Origin: Rhodocyclaceae bacterium
GTDB taxonomy: Bacteria; Pseudomonadota; Gammaproteobacteria; Burkholderiales; Rhodocyclaceae
Direction of reading: 5' to 3'
Assembly (NCBI GenBank): GCA_006218025.1
Contig: VBWA01000031.1
Coordinates: 1 to 35,452 of the forward strand
DNA length: 35,452 nucleotides
Shown here: piece by piece, positions 24,544-32,839 of the stretch
Layout of the letters: every line of letters begins with the position of its first letter
Numbering within the stretch: the stretch's first letter is position 1
Program-made: the position numbers and the translations under genes
The notes under the pieces: generated by a model
The model's input: only the letters and a program-made list of their open reading frames with translations
Database searches by the model: none
What the model was told of the DNA's origin: nothing

Positions 24544-25413
24544 ATGCACCGTCTAGTCCACCGTTTCATCTTCGCCCTCGTCGCAGCCATGCTCCTGCAA
24601 GGCTGCAGCGCCGTGCGCCTCGGCTATGGCAATGCCGACAGCCTTGCCCGCTGGTGGATCGACCAGTACGTCGATATGTCGCCGGAGCAGGATGCGCTGG
24701 CGCGCGAGCGTCTGAGCCGCCTTCTTGCCTGGCACCGCAAGACCCAGTTGCCGGATTACGTTTCCATCCTGCGCCAGGGCCAGAAGTTCGTCGCCGGCCA
24801 GCCCACGGCCGGCGATGCCCTGGCGCTGGGCGACGCCGTGGTCCGCCGCGGCCGGGCGCTGGCGGACCAGGCGACGCCGGACATCGCCGAATTCCTGGCT
24901 ACCGTGACTCCGGCGCAGATAGAGCGCATGGCCGGACGCCAGGCCGAGAAAAATGCCGACTACGCCAAGGAGGCGCAGCTCGCGGATGGCGAAAGCGGGC
25001 AGCGCAAGGCGCGCTACAAGCGCCTGCTGGAACGGGCCGAGTACTGGTTCGACGACTTCAGCAGCGAGCAGAAGAGTGCCATGCGGCGGCTGATCGACGG
25101 CCAGGGCAGCGGCAGCCAGTTCTGGTACGAGGAACGGCTGCGACGCCAGCGCGAGTGGCTGGACCTGGTGCGCCTGGTGCAGCGCGAACGCCCGCCGCGC
25201 GAACGGGTCATGCAGATGCTGCGCGACTACGCAGCGCGTTTCGACCTGCCGGCGGATCCCGTGCGGCTGGCCCAGGCAACGGCCTTGCGTCGCTCCTCGG
25301 CAGAGCTTGCCGTGGCCATCCACGCCATGACGACACCAGCACAGCGCGCCCATGCCGAGCACAAGCTGGGCGATCTGATTCGCGATTTCACCGAGTTGTC
25401 GCAGGACCCGTAG
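24544..25413 (+). CDS. DUF6279-type lipoprotein
   Basis: This 289-aa protein starts at 24544. Residues 1-21 are a lipoprotein signal (MHRLVHRFIFALVAAMLLQG then Cys21). The mature part is helical and charged, with LGYGNADSLARWWIDQYVDM near its start, a pattern I associate with the DUF6279 lipoproteins. Function is unknown. No clear ribosome-binding site is seen. It lies between the DsrE-like gene's hairpin and YcaO, all on the plus strand. Confidence 0.8.
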   Translation: MHRLVHRFIFALVAAMLLQGCSAVRLGYGNADSLARWWIDQYVDMSPEQDALARERLSRLLAWHRKTQLPDYVSILRQGQKFVAGQPTAGDALALGDAVVRRGRALADQATPDIAEFLATVTPAQIERMAGRQAEKNADYAKEAQLADGESGQRKARYKRLLERAEYWFDDFSSEQKSAMRRLIDGQGSGSQFWYEERLRRQREWLDLVRLVQRERPPRERVMQMLRDYAARFDLPADPVRLAQATALRRSSAELAVAIHAMTTPAQRAHAEHKLGDLIRDFTELSQDP

Positions 25414-25548
25414 GCAAGACCGGCAAACTTCCAGCGCGGTGCGCCGATGGACAGGCGGCCGCCACATCGCTATGCTGCGCGCCACGCGCCGTGCATCACG
25501 GCCGCCGATTTCACCCCCCCCCTCAGCAGCACTCGAACGGACATTCCC

Positions 25549-27273
25549 ATGCAGACAGAAAGCTTCATCCCGGGCAAGGATGCATCGCTCGAATCGTCCA
25601 TCGCCACCATGCAGGGCAAGCTCGAGAGCCTTGGCTTCCATGTCGAGGAGCGCTCCTGGCTGAACCCGGTGGATGGTGTCTGGTCGGTCCATGTACGCGA
25701 CCGCGATTGCCCGCTGCTATTCACCAACGGCAAGGGAGCTTCCCGCCTGGCGGCGCTGGCAAGCGCGCTGGGCGAATTCTTCGAGCGCCTGTCCTGCAAC
25801 TATTTCTGGACGCATTACTACCTCGGCGACCAGTTCGCCCGGCGCAGTTTTGCCCACTACCCGCGCGAGCGCTGGTTTCAGCCGGGCGAGGATGGCTCGT
25901 GGCCGGAGGAGTTGCTGACCCCCGAGCTGCGCCAGCTTTACAACCCGGACGATTCGATCGACGCCAGCGACCTGGTGGATCTGAACTCTGGCGACTCCGA
26001 GCGCGGCATCTGCGCCCTGCCCTACGTGCGCCAGCGCGATGGCGAGACGGTCTGGTTCCCGGTAAATATCATCGGCAACCTGTATGTCAGCAACGGCATG
26101 TCGGCCGGCAACACCGCGATGGAGGCCCGCACCCAGGCCCTGTCGGAAATTTTCGAGCGCCACATCAAGTTTCGCATCATCAGCGAAGGGCTGTGCCTGC
26201 CGGACGTGCCGCAGCAGGTGATCGACCGCTATCCGGGCATCGCCGCGGGCGTTCGCGGCCTGCGCGAGGCGGGTTTCGGCATCCTGGTCAAGGACGCCTC
26301 GCTCGGCGGCGAATACCCGGTGATGAACGTCACCCTGCTTCACCCCGACGATCAGGGCTGCTTCTCCAGCTTCGGCGCCCATCCGCGCTTCGAGATCGCG
26401 CTCGAGCGTGCCCTCACCGAACTGCTCCAGGGCCGCGGTCTGGATGCACTCGCCGGCTTCCCCTCACCCGGTTTCGATCTGGACGAAATCGCCGCCTCGC
26501 CCAACATCGAGATCCATTTCGTCGATTCGAGCGGCATCATCAGCTGGAATTTCCTCGGCGATACGCCGGACTTCGAATTCTGCGACTGGAATTTCAGCAA
26601 CCCTGAGACAAACTCGACGGCCGAGGATTACCAGTGGCTGCTTGACCGCATGCATCGCTCCGGGCACGACATCTACATCGCCGATTTCGAGCACCTCGGC
26701 GTCTACGCCTGCCGCATCCTGGTGCCGGGCATGTCGGAAATCTACCCGCTCGACGATCTGGAATGGGAGAACAACAGCGTCGGCAATACGATCCGCGAGG
26801 CGGTCCTGCACCTGCCGGAACTCGACGACGACGAATGCGCCGACCTGCTCGATACGCTGAACGAACTCGACGTGCAGGACCAGCGACCCGTCGCCGCGCT
26901 GATCGGACTGGCCGCGGATGAGGGCTCGCTATGGAGCGACCTGCGAGTGGGCGAATTGAAGACCCTGCTGGCGCTCGCCATCGGCGACGAGGAGGCGATC
27001 CGCGAAGGCTGCGAATGGGTGCGCCACTTCGAACAGCTCGACGCCGGCCGGCGTCGCGTCTATCGCTGTATCGAAACCCTGCTGGACCTGGGCGGCGCCG
27101 ATGCGCACCGCACTGCGCTGGAACATCTCTACGGTGGCGACACCGTGGCTACGGCAGAAGCGATGCTGCGGCAGGAGCAGCGCTTCTTCGACATCGAGAC
27201 GCCCGGCATGGGCCTCAAGGGTTGCGATCTGCACCAGCGGCTGCTGGCGGCTTACGCCAAGGTGCGCCACTAG
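25549..27273 (+). CDS. ycaO: YcaO-domain protein, E. coli YcaO-like
   Basis: This 574-aa protein, close to the 586 aa of E. coli YcaO, starts at 25549 (MQTESFIPGKDASLESSIAT), matching the E. coli N-terminus. The ATP-grasping YcaO core shows ALGEFFERLSCNYF and TAMEARTQALSEIFERHIKF with the expected glutamates. The C-terminal third is helical, as in E. coli YcaO. YcaO enzymes phosphorylate a backbone amide to allow cyclisation or thioamidation. E. coli YcaO has been linked to beta-methylthiolation of ribosomal protein S12. No precursor peptide or RiPP partner is nearby, which favours the housekeeping type. It is convergent with paaE, with 22 bases between stops. Confidence 0.92.
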   Translation: MQTESFIPGKDASLESSIATMQGKLESLGFHVEERSWLNPVDGVWSVHVRDRDCPLLFTNGKGASRLAALASALGEFFERLSCNYFWTHYYLGDQFARRSFAHYPRERWFQPGEDGSWPEELLTPELRQLYNPDDSIDASDLVDLNSGDSERGICALPYVRQRDGETVWFPVNIIGNLYVSNGMSAGNTAMEARTQALSEIFERHIKFRIISEGLCLPDVPQQVIDRYPGIAAGVRGLREAGFGILVKDASLGGEYPVMNVTLLHPDDQGCFSSFGAHPRFEIALERALTELLQGRGLDALAGFPSPGFDLDEIAASPNIEIHFVDSSGIISWNFLGDTPDFEFCDWNFSNPETNSTAEDYQWLLDRMHRSGHDIYIADFEHLGVYACRILVPGMSEIYPLDDLEWENNSVGNTIREAVLHLPELDDDECADLLDTLNELDVQDQRPVAALIGLAADEGSLWSDLRVGELKTLLALAIGDEEAIREGCEWVRHFEQLDAGRRRVYRCIETLLDLGGADAHRTALEHLYGGDTVATAEAMLRQEQRFFDIETPGMGLKGCDLHQRLLAAYAKVRH

Positions 27274-27295
27274 GCTCCGGGCTTATCCTCGCGGG

Positions 27296-28381
27296 CTAGC
27301 GTTCGTCGAAGGACAGCACTACGCGCTCGGTAAGCGGATGGGCCTGGCAGGCCAGCACAAAGCCGTTGGCGACCTCGGCCTTGTCCAGCGCGAAATTGCG
27401 CTCCATGCGCACCTGGCCTTCGACCACCTTGCAGCGGCAGGTGCCGCAGACACCCGAAGTGCAGGAGAAGGGCACTTCCAGCCCGGCCGCCGAGGCGGCG
27501 TCGAGGATGCTCGGCTGGTCCTTGCGGAAGTCGATTTCGCGCCGCATGCCGTCGCGGATGATGACTACCTTGGCCTGCTCGGCATCGCCCGGCAAGGCTT
27601 CATGCACCACGGCGCCGACAGGCGCGCCGGCGGGAAGTGCTACGCCGAAGCGCTCGATGTGGATCGCGGCCTCGGGCACGCTGGCGGCCAGCAGTGCGGC
27701 CTCGGCCTCGTCGTTCATCTGGAAGGGGCCGCAGACGTAGACGTGGTCGATAGTCGGCGCTGGCACCACGGTGGCGAGGAACTCGCCGATCTTGTCGCGG
27801 TTCATCACGCCCATGTTGAGCGGCGAATCGGTCGGCTCGTCGGAGAACACATGCTGCAGGGACAGTCGCGTCATGTAACGGTTCTTCAGGTCTTCGAGTT
27901 CTTCCTTGAACATCGTCGAGCGCAGCATGCGGTTGCCGTAGATCAGCGTGAAGCGGCTCAGCGGTTCGCGCGCCAGCACGGTCTTCATGATCGAGAGTAT
28001 CGGCGTGATGCCGCTGCCGCCGGCGATGCCGACATGGTGGCGCTTCGCCTGCGGCTCGATGGGGACGAAGAAGCGCCCTTGCGGCGCCATGGCGCTGATG
28101 ATGTCGCCCGGGCGCAGGTGTTCGTTGATCCAGTTCGAGAACAGGCCGCCCTTGACGCGGCGCACGCCGACACGCAGCTCGCCATCATCGACGCCGGCGC
28201 AGATCGAGTAGGAGCGGCGCAGGTCCTGACCGTCGATGCTGGCGCGCAAGGTCAGGTACTGGCCCTGGGTGAAGCCGAACACCGAGCGCAGATCCGGCGG
28301 CACTTCGAAGGAAATGATAGAGGCTTCAGCGGTGTCGGGTTCGATGCTGCGCACGCGCAGTTCGTGGAAGAGAGTGCTCAT
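27296..28381 (-). CDS. paaE: Phenylacetyl-CoA epoxidase reductase subunit
   Basis: This 361-aa flavoprotein feeds electrons from NAD(P)H to the PaaA diiron site. The FAD domain shows LRRSYSICAG, the nucleotide domain GGSGITPILSIMKTVL, and the C-terminal plant-type ferredoxin domain has its cluster cysteines at 307, 312, 315 (CTSGVCGTC) and 345. The start at 28381 is chosen because it overlaps the paaD stop (ATGA) and gives the family's N-terminus. It is the last gene of paaABCDE. Confidence 0.95.
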   Translation of the reverse strand: MSTLFHELRVRSIEPDTAEASIISFEVPPDLRSVFGFTQGQYLTLRASIDGQDLRRSYSICAGVDDGELRVGVRRVKGGLFSNWINEHLRPGDIISAMAPQGRFFVPIEPQAKRHHVGIAGGSGITPILSIMKTVLAREPLSRFTLIYGNRMLRSTMFKEELEDLKNRYMTRLSLQHVFSDEPTDSPLNMGVMNRDKIGEFLATVVPAPTIDHVYVCGPFQMNDEAEAALLAASVPEAAIHIERFGVALPAGAPVGAVVHEALPGDAEQAKVVIIRDGMRREIDFRKDQPSILDAASAAGLEVPFSCTSGVCGTCRCKVVEGQVRMERNFALDKAEVANGFVLACQAHPLTERVVLSFDER

Positions 28382-28893
28382 ATCGGCTTGAAGTGTTCGA
28401 AAGGTTCGCGGCAATCGAGGCAGCGATGCAGCGACTTGCAGGCGGTGGAGCCGAAGGCGGACAGGCGCTCGGTATGCGCACTGCCGCAACGCGGACAAGG
28501 CACGGCGGCCTGGCGGCGACCGACGATGCGGATCGGCACGGCGCCATCGGCAAGCACCGGACCGGGTGGAGCGATGCCGTAGTCGAGCAACTTGCGTTTG
28601 CCCTCGGCACTGATCCAGTCGCTGCTCCAGGCGGGCGCCCGGCGCATCGTCACGCGCGCCGGACCGAGGCCGGCGGCATCGATGGCATCGATCACACTCT
28701 TCTCGATGACTTCGGTGGCCGGGCAGCCGCTGTAGGTCGGCGTCATCACGACCTCCAGGCCGTCGTCATGTTCGATGACTTCGCGCACCAGGCCCAGGTC
28801 GACCACGGAGAGCGCCGGCACCTCGGGGTCGAGTACCTCGTTGAGTGCGGCCCAGGCGCTGTCGATGCGCGAGGCGGCGGCAACTGTCACCAT
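28378..28893 (-). CDS. paaD: Phenylacetyl-CoA epoxidase accessory protein PaaD
   Basis: This 171-aa protein has an N-terminal MIP18/DUF59-type domain (WAALNEVLDPEVPALSVVDL, TPTYSGCPATEVIE). A C-terminal zinc-ribbon-like part follows with CPRCGS and CLDCREPF. PaaD is required for epoxidase activity and is thought to assist metal or Fe-S assembly. It overlaps paaC by seven bases and paaE by four. Confidence 0.94.
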   Translation of the reverse strand: MVTVAAASRIDSAWAALNEVLDPEVPALSVVDLGLVREVIEHDDGLEVVMTPTYSGCPATEVIEKSVIDAIDAAGLGPARVTMRRAPAWSSDWISAEGKRKLLDYGIAPPGPVLADGAVPIRIVGRRQAAVPCPRCGSAHTERLSAFGSTACKSLHRCLDCREPFEHFKPI

Positions 28894-29660
28894 GCGCCAC
28901 CCGGATAGGTACGCTGCAAGTATTGCATCTCGGCCAGCAGGTAACCCATATGCTCGCTGTGCAGCCCGCGCTTGCCGGTGCTGCGGAAAGCCGCCTCGCC
29001 GGGCATGGCCAGCTTGGCCTCGCCGAGGATTTCATTCATCTCGGCCAGCCACGGCTCCTGCAATTCCGACCAGGCGGGGCCGAGGCCGGCGGCCACAGCC
29101 GCGGAGTCGACTGCATCGGCCTCGAACAGCTCGGGCGTGTAGAGCCAGACCTGGGCCAGCGCGACCTCGCAGCGGCGGCGCGACTCGTCGGTACCGTCGC
29201 CGAGGCGCACCGCCCAGTCCGCGGCATGCTGCTGGTGGTAGCGTGCTTCCTTCAGGGCCTTGCCGGCGATGGCGGCGAGGTCGGCGTCGCTGGAATCGCG
29301 CAGCCGTTCCCACATCAGTTTGAGCCAGGTGGCGACGATGGTGTTGCGCAGCACGGTGAAGGCAAAATCACCGCGCGGCAATTCGGCCAGCGTCGGATTG
29401 CGGTAGTCGCCTTCGTCGCGCAGGAATGCGAGCTGGTCCTCGTCATAGCCCTCGCCGCTGCGCTGGCCCGCCAGAGTGAGAAGCGCGCGCGACTGACCGA
29501 TCAGGTCGAGCGCCATGTTGGACAGCGCGATGTCCTCTTCGAGGATCGGTGCGTGTCCGCACCACTCGCCGAGGCGCTGGCCGAGGATCAGGCAGGTGTC
29601 GGAGAGGCGCAGCAGATACTGCAATTCAGGCGCGGCGGGAATCCGGATTGAAGCGACCAT
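28887..29660 (-). CDS. paaC: Phenylacetyl-CoA epoxidase structural subunit PaaC
   Basis: This 257-aa helical ferritin-like subunit partners PaaA in the epoxidase core but lacks a working diiron site. Family segments include YLLRLSDTCLILGQRLGEWC, EEDIALSNMALDLIGQSRAL, and KEARYHQQHAADWAVRLGDG with TDES after it. It lies 12 bases after paaB and overlaps paaD by seven bases. Confidence 0.95.
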   Translation of the reverse strand: MVASIRIPAAPELQYLLRLSDTCLILGQRLGEWCGHAPILEEDIALSNMALDLIGQSRALLTLAGQRSGEGYDEDQLAFLRDEGDYRNPTLAELPRGDFAFTVLRNTIVATWLKLMWERLRDSSDADLAAIAGKALKEARYHQQHAADWAVRLGDGTDESRRRCEVALAQVWLYTPELFEADAVDSAAVAAGLGPAWSELQEPWLAEMNEILGEAKLAMPGEAAFRSTGKRGLHSEHMGYLLAEMQYLQRTYPGGAW

Positions 29661-29672
29661 GGTCTGTCTCCC

Positions 29673-29972
29673 TTACATGTGGTCTACCGAATCCGGCAGC
29701 TTGTAGAACGTGGGATGGCGATATACCTTGTCCTCGGCGGGATCGAAGTACATGTCCTTGTCGCCCGGGTCGCTGGCGACGATCTGGTCGGAGCGCACCA
29801 CCCAGACGCTGCTGCCTTCCTGGCGCCGGGTATACACGTCGCGTGCCATCTGCACCGCCATCTTCGGGTCGGCGGCGTGCAGGCTGCCACAGTGCTTGTG
29901 GTCGAGGCCGGCCTTGGTGCGCACGAACACTTCCCACAAGGGCCATTCGTTTTCAGTCGGGTTCGGGTTCAT
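29673..29972 (-). CDS. paaB: Phenylacetyl-CoA epoxidase subunit PaaB
   Basis: This 99-aa small subunit of the epoxidase has the family pattern [40 protein letters not shown] and [13 protein letters not shown]. The start at 29972 overlaps the paaA stop by four bases (ATGA); a longer frame to 30032 is not needed. PaaB is thought to help assemble or bridge PaaAC heterodimers. Confidence 0.95.
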   Translation of the reverse strand: MNPNPTENEWPLWEVFVRTKAGLDHKHCGSLHAADPKMAVQMARDVYTRRQEGSSVWVVRSDQIVASDPGDKDMYFDPAEDKVYRHPTFYKLPDSVDHM

Positions 29973-30976
29973 GCTGCCTTCTCCTTCGTCGATTCCTTGC
30001 GCGCGTGGACCAGTGCCGCTTCGCGCACCCATTCACCCTCTTCCCATGCCTTGACCCGCGCCGCCAGCCGTTCGCGGTTGCAGGGGCCCTCGCCCCCCAC
30101 CACGCCCCAGAACTCGGACCAGTCGATGGTGCCGTAGTCCCAGTGCTGGGTTTCCTCGTTCCAGCGCAGGTCGGGATCGGGGAATGTGACGCCCAATACC
30201 TCCGCCTGCTGCACGGCGGCATCAACGAACTTCTGGCGCAGCGTGTCGTTGCTGACGCGCTTGATGCCCCAGCGCATGCCCTGCGCCGAATTCGGGCTCT
30301 GGTCGTCGGGCGGGCCGAACATCATCAGGCAGGGCCACCACCAGCGGTTCACCGCTTCCTGAACCATGGCTCTTTGCGCGTCGGTGCCGTCCTTCATCAT
30401 CACCAGCAGGCTGTCGAAGCCCTGGCGCTGGTGGAAGCTCTCCTCGCGGCAGATGCGAACCATGGCTCGCGCATATGGCGCGAAGGAGCAGCGGCAGATC
30501 GGCACCTGGTTCATGATCGCCGCGCCGTCGACCAGCCAGCCGATGGCGCCGACGTCGGCCCAGGTCAGCGTCGGGTAGTTGAAGATCGAGCTGTATTTGG
30601 CCTTGCCCGTATGCAGCGCGTCCAGCATCTGGTCGCGGCTGCTGCCGAGGGTCTCGGCCGCCGCATAGAGGTAGAGGCCGTGACCGCCCTCGTCCTGCAC
30701 CTTGGCCAGCAGGATGGACTTGCGCTTGAGAGTCGGCGCACGGGTGATCCAGTTGCCCTCGGGCAGCATGCCGACGATCTCGGAATGCGCGTGCTGGCTG
30801 ATCTGCCGCAACAGGGTCTTGCGGTAATTGTCCGGCATCCAGTCCTTGGCTTCGATGAAGTCGCCGGCGTCGATGCGATTGTCGAAGCGCTGCTGCAAAG
30901 CAGCTTCCTCGGCCGTGCGCAACGCGGGCTTGTCGCCGCCTTCGTCGCGCATCGTGTCCATGGCTTGTGTGTACAT
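29969..30976 (-). CDS. paaA: Phenylacetyl-CoA epoxidase catalytic subunit
   Basis: This 335-aa diiron oxygenase converts phenylacetyl-CoA to its ring 1,2-epoxide using O2. Diiron ligands are visible in QDEGGH (Glu96, His99) and CREESFH (Glu178 or 179, His182). The product matches full-length PaaA, ending with the conserved [20 protein letters not shown] region. A purine-rich site (AAGGAA) lies about eight bases before the ATG at 30976; an ATG five codons later is possible. It heads paaABCDE. Other paa genes (paaK, paaG, paaZ, paaJ) are not in the window. Confidence 0.96.
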   Translation of the reverse strand: MYTQAMDTMRDEGGDKPALRTAEEAALQQRFDNRIDAGDFIEAKDWMPDNYRKTLLRQISQHAHSEIVGMLPEGNWITRAPTLKRKSILLAKVQDEGGHGLYLYAAAETLGSSRDQMLDALHTGKAKYSSIFNYPTLTWADVGAIGWLVDGAAIMNQVPICRCSFAPYARAMVRICREESFHQRQGFDSLLVMMKDGTDAQRAMVQEAVNRWWWPCLMMFGPPDDQSPNSAQGMRWGIKRVSNDTLRQKFVDAAVQQAEVLGVTFPDPDLRWNEETQHWDYGTIDWSEFWGVVGGEGPCNRERLAARVKAWEEGEWVREAALVHARKESTKEKAA

Positions 30977-31042
30977 GGCCTGCTTCCTTCTGCCTGCTGC
31001 TGTTGCGGGGCGCCTGCCGGCGGCGGAAGGCCGCTGCAGACG

Positions 31043-31097
31043 TGATACATTTTGATTAATATGTTTTAAGTTTAATGTATCATTTAATCGATGTCAA
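31043..31097 (-). promoter_or_regulatory. paa promoter with overlapping operator-like dyad
   Basis: On the minus strand TTGACA (31092-31097) lies 17 bases before TAAACT (31069-31074), a good sigma-70 spacing, about 95 bases from paaA. TGATACATT (31043-31051) and AATGTATCA (31074-31082) are perfect inverted repeats. One arm sits between -35 and -10 and the other just past the expected transcription start. This is the layout of a repressor operator, presumably for a phenylacetyl-CoA-responsive PaaR/PaaX-type regulator encoded elsewhere. Confidence 0.7.
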
Positions 31098-31204
31098 TCG
31101 AAACCCGAACGGACGCCGCGCGCAGGAGCAAACCGGCGCGAGGGCCTTGGGGTGCAAAGTGGTTGATTCCGGCGGCCGGGGCGGCCGGGTGCTGCACAGG
31201 CGAC

Positions 31205-32107
31205 TCAGCCGGCGGCCGGGGCGTCCCTGGGTGCGACGCGCTCGTGGTAGCGCGCCCGGTAGAGCAGGCGGCGCTTTTCAGGCGTCTCGGTGAAGCCGGA
31301 GCGGTCATGCAGCACGTTGTTGCAGACCAGGCCCATGCCCGGCTCCAGGCGTCCGTGCAGCGTCCAGGCCGTCGGCGTCGCGAGCAGGCGGGTCAAGGCG
31401 GCAACCGCCGCCTGCGTGGCGGCGTCCGTACGCCATTCGATGCTGATGGTGCGCGCCGTGTAGCGCATGTGCAGGTAGCCCTCGCCATCGACCGAGAACA
31501 CCGCCCCGGGCTGCGCGGCACGCGCGACGCCGCTGTCGTCCATGCGCGGTGGAATGATCATGGCATCGGCCTGCGACAGGGCGCGGATGTAGTCCGGGTT
31601 CTCGTCGCGCAGCAGGATGTAGGCGATCTCGTGGTCGAGCAACTGGTTCTCGCCACCCGAGGCGGCGCTCTGCACGCAATGCAGGATCAGGCCGCGCACC
31701 GTGCGTTCGGGCAGGTTGTAGTAGCCGTCGGTGTGCCACCGGATCGGTTTATCGGTATAGGGAATGAATTCCTTGCGCTCGCCGCGTTGTTCCGCACCGG
31801 TTACCGAGATCGGCGAAATCGCGTCGTCGTCGGTGAGCCAGTGGCTGTCGAGGCGATGCAGGCCAAGCTGGGTCCCCAGCCGGCGCGGTATCTCCTTGTC
31901 GGCGTTGCCCACGGTGTTGCTGGTGTAGACCGCCATGTTGGCAATCGAGCAGCGCTGCAGCAGGGCATCGAGCTCCGTAGCCGTCAGCGCGCGCGGATCG
32001 TCGAGCGGCACCAGGATGTCCTCGATGCGCCGCGGAGCGCCGTCGAGTTTCTTTTCACGCCACTGGCGATAGCTCGCAGGATCGTCGAGATCGAAGGGAC
32101 TGTGCAT
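31205..32107 (-). CDS. TauD/TfdA-type Fe(II)/2-oxoglutarate dioxygenase
   Basis: This 300-aa protein has the facial triad of the family: HxD in RWHTDGYY and a distal histidine in NNVLHDRSGF, followed by an arginine-rich RLLYRARYHERV that would bind 2-oxoglutarate. The middle part (NQLLDHEIAYILLRDENPDY) is typical of TauD-type folds. The start at 32107 overlaps the upstream gene's stop (TGATG), so the longer frame is rejected. Members oxidise taurine and other sulfonates (releasing sulfite), alkyl sulfates, or many unrelated compounds. A sulfonate-like substrate would suit the dsr neighbours but is only inference. It is the last gene of the six-gene cluster divergent from dsrA. Confidence 0.82.
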   Translation of the reverse strand: MHSPFDLDDPASYRQWREKKLDGAPRRIEDILVPLDDPRALTATELDALLQRCSIANMAVYTSNTVGNADKEIPRRLGTQLGLHRLDSHWLTDDDAISPISVTGAEQRGERKEFIPYTDKPIRWHTDGYYNLPERTVRGLILHCVQSAASGGENQLLDHEIAYILLRDENPDYIRALSQADAMIIPPRMDDSGVARAAQPGAVFSVDGEGYLHMRYTARTISIEWRTDAATQAAVAALTRLLATPTAWTLHGRLEPGMGLVCNNVLHDRSGFTETPEKRRLLYRARYHERVAPRDAPAAG

Positions 32108-32712
32108 CACTCGCCCGAAACGCCGTCTCGCGAGCGCCGACTTTTCGCTTCGGGATGGAACAGACCGGCCAGGGTCTTTTCCAGCGCCTTGATGGCCTCC
32201 GGCGACTCGATTTCCATGACCTGATCGACCGCCCAGAGCCGATCCTTTTCCGGCAGCACTTCCTTCAGGCAGGCGGCGAAGCAGCGCCGAAAACCGAAGT
32301 CGGGTCCGTTCTCGGTGTAGCCGTGGTCGCCATACTCGGGGCCGCGCCGGTTGAACAGATCGAGAAAATGCCCGTGGCACTTTCCCGGCGCCACGTCGTA
32401 CAGCAGCATTTCGCGATTGTCATCGACCGCCGCCGCCATGCGCTGCGCCAGCGCCGTGGTGAATTCCATGCGCTGCTCCGGCGTCAGTTCACGATAGGCG
32501 ATGCGATCCGCCGCCAGGGCGAGGAAGACCATGAACTCGCAAACGAAATCGAAATAGGCATCGCCGATATCGATGTCGTATTCGGCCTCGCGCATGCGCT
32601 TGATCGAATCGATCGCCAGCTTCCATCCCAGCACCGCGATCACGCCGGCGAGTTCCGTCATCGAGCGCGGCTTGCCGCCGGTGTGGAAAGTGGAGCGAAT
32701 CCTAACGGCCAT
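32107..32712 (-). CDS. Unknown helical protein coupled to TauD-type gene (201 aa)
   Basis: This 201-aa predicted cytoplasmic protein is mostly helical, with EYDIDIGDAYFDFVCEFMVF at about 44-63 and GHFLDLFNRRGPEYGDHGY in the second half, then PDFGFRRCFAACLKEVLPEK. Three histidines, several acidic residues and four cysteines could bind a ligand or metal, but no known motif is met. It is not recognised. It overlaps the dioxygenase start by one base, so the two are likely made together. Its start at 32712 has only a weak purine site; an ATG 17 codons later is an alternative. Confidence 0.75.
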   Translation of the reverse strand: MAVRIRSTFHTGGKPRSMTELAGVIAVLGWKLAIDSIKRMREAEYDIDIGDAYFDFVCEFMVFLALAADRIAYRELTPEQRMEFTTALAQRMAAAVDDNREMLLYDVAPGKCHGHFLDLFNRRGPEYGDHGYTENGPDFGFRRCFAACLKEVLPEKDRLWAVDQVMEIESPEAIKALEKTLAGLFHPEAKSRRSRDGVSGE

Positions 32713-32739
32713 GGTTCATCTCATTCGAGCGCAGCGAGC

Positions 32740-32788
32740 GAATCAGTCACCCCCGCCTGGGCGGGGGCTGGGGGGTGGGGGCGTCAAT
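32740..32788. repeat. Dispersed G-rich hairpin repeat, copy 1
   Basis: GAATCAGTCAC is followed by a hairpin, CCCCCGCC (32750-32757) with GGCGGGGG (32760-32767), then CTGGGGGGTGGGGG and TCAAT. The same order of parts recurs at 33169-33215 with different but still complementary stem arms, so the structure is kept. It lies between the DsrC-like gene and the 201-aa gene. A further dyad, ATTCG with CGAAT, sits directly to its left. Confidence 0.7.
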
Positions 32789-32796
32789 GGGGCAAC

Positions 32797-32839
32797 GCCG
32801 AAGGGAAAAGGAGGCTAATAGCCTCCTTTTCCCTTCGGC
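32797..32839. repeat. Perfect 21-bp inverted repeat at the DsrC-like C-terminus
   Basis: Arms 32797-32817 and 32819-32839 are perfect reverse complements around a single base at 32818. The right arm encodes the last six residues and the stop codon of the DsrC-like gene. The transcript would form a very stable hairpin across the stop. No thymine run follows on the minus strand, so it is not a standard intrinsic terminator. Confidence 0.9.

Noticed and set aside
24654-26606. Open frame of 650 codons on the plus strand
   Set aside because: Out of frame with the lipoprotein and YcaO genes, both of which have clear family features; composition is Arg/Pro/Ala-rich.
25549-27273. YcaO as part of a RiPP biosynthetic cluster
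   Set aside because: The sequence matches E. coli YcaO end to end, and no precursor peptide, dehydrogenase or transporter is adjacent.
27101-28582. Open frame of 493 codons on the plus strand
   Set aside because: Antisense to paaE and paaD; no recognisable domain.
29549-31045. Open frame of 498 codons on the plus strand
   Set aside because: Antisense to paaABC; no start signal or domain.
32108-32380. Upstream extension of the dioxygenase reading frame
   Set aside because: It would overlap the 201-aa gene in another frame; the family N-terminus begins at 32107, where start and stop overlap.
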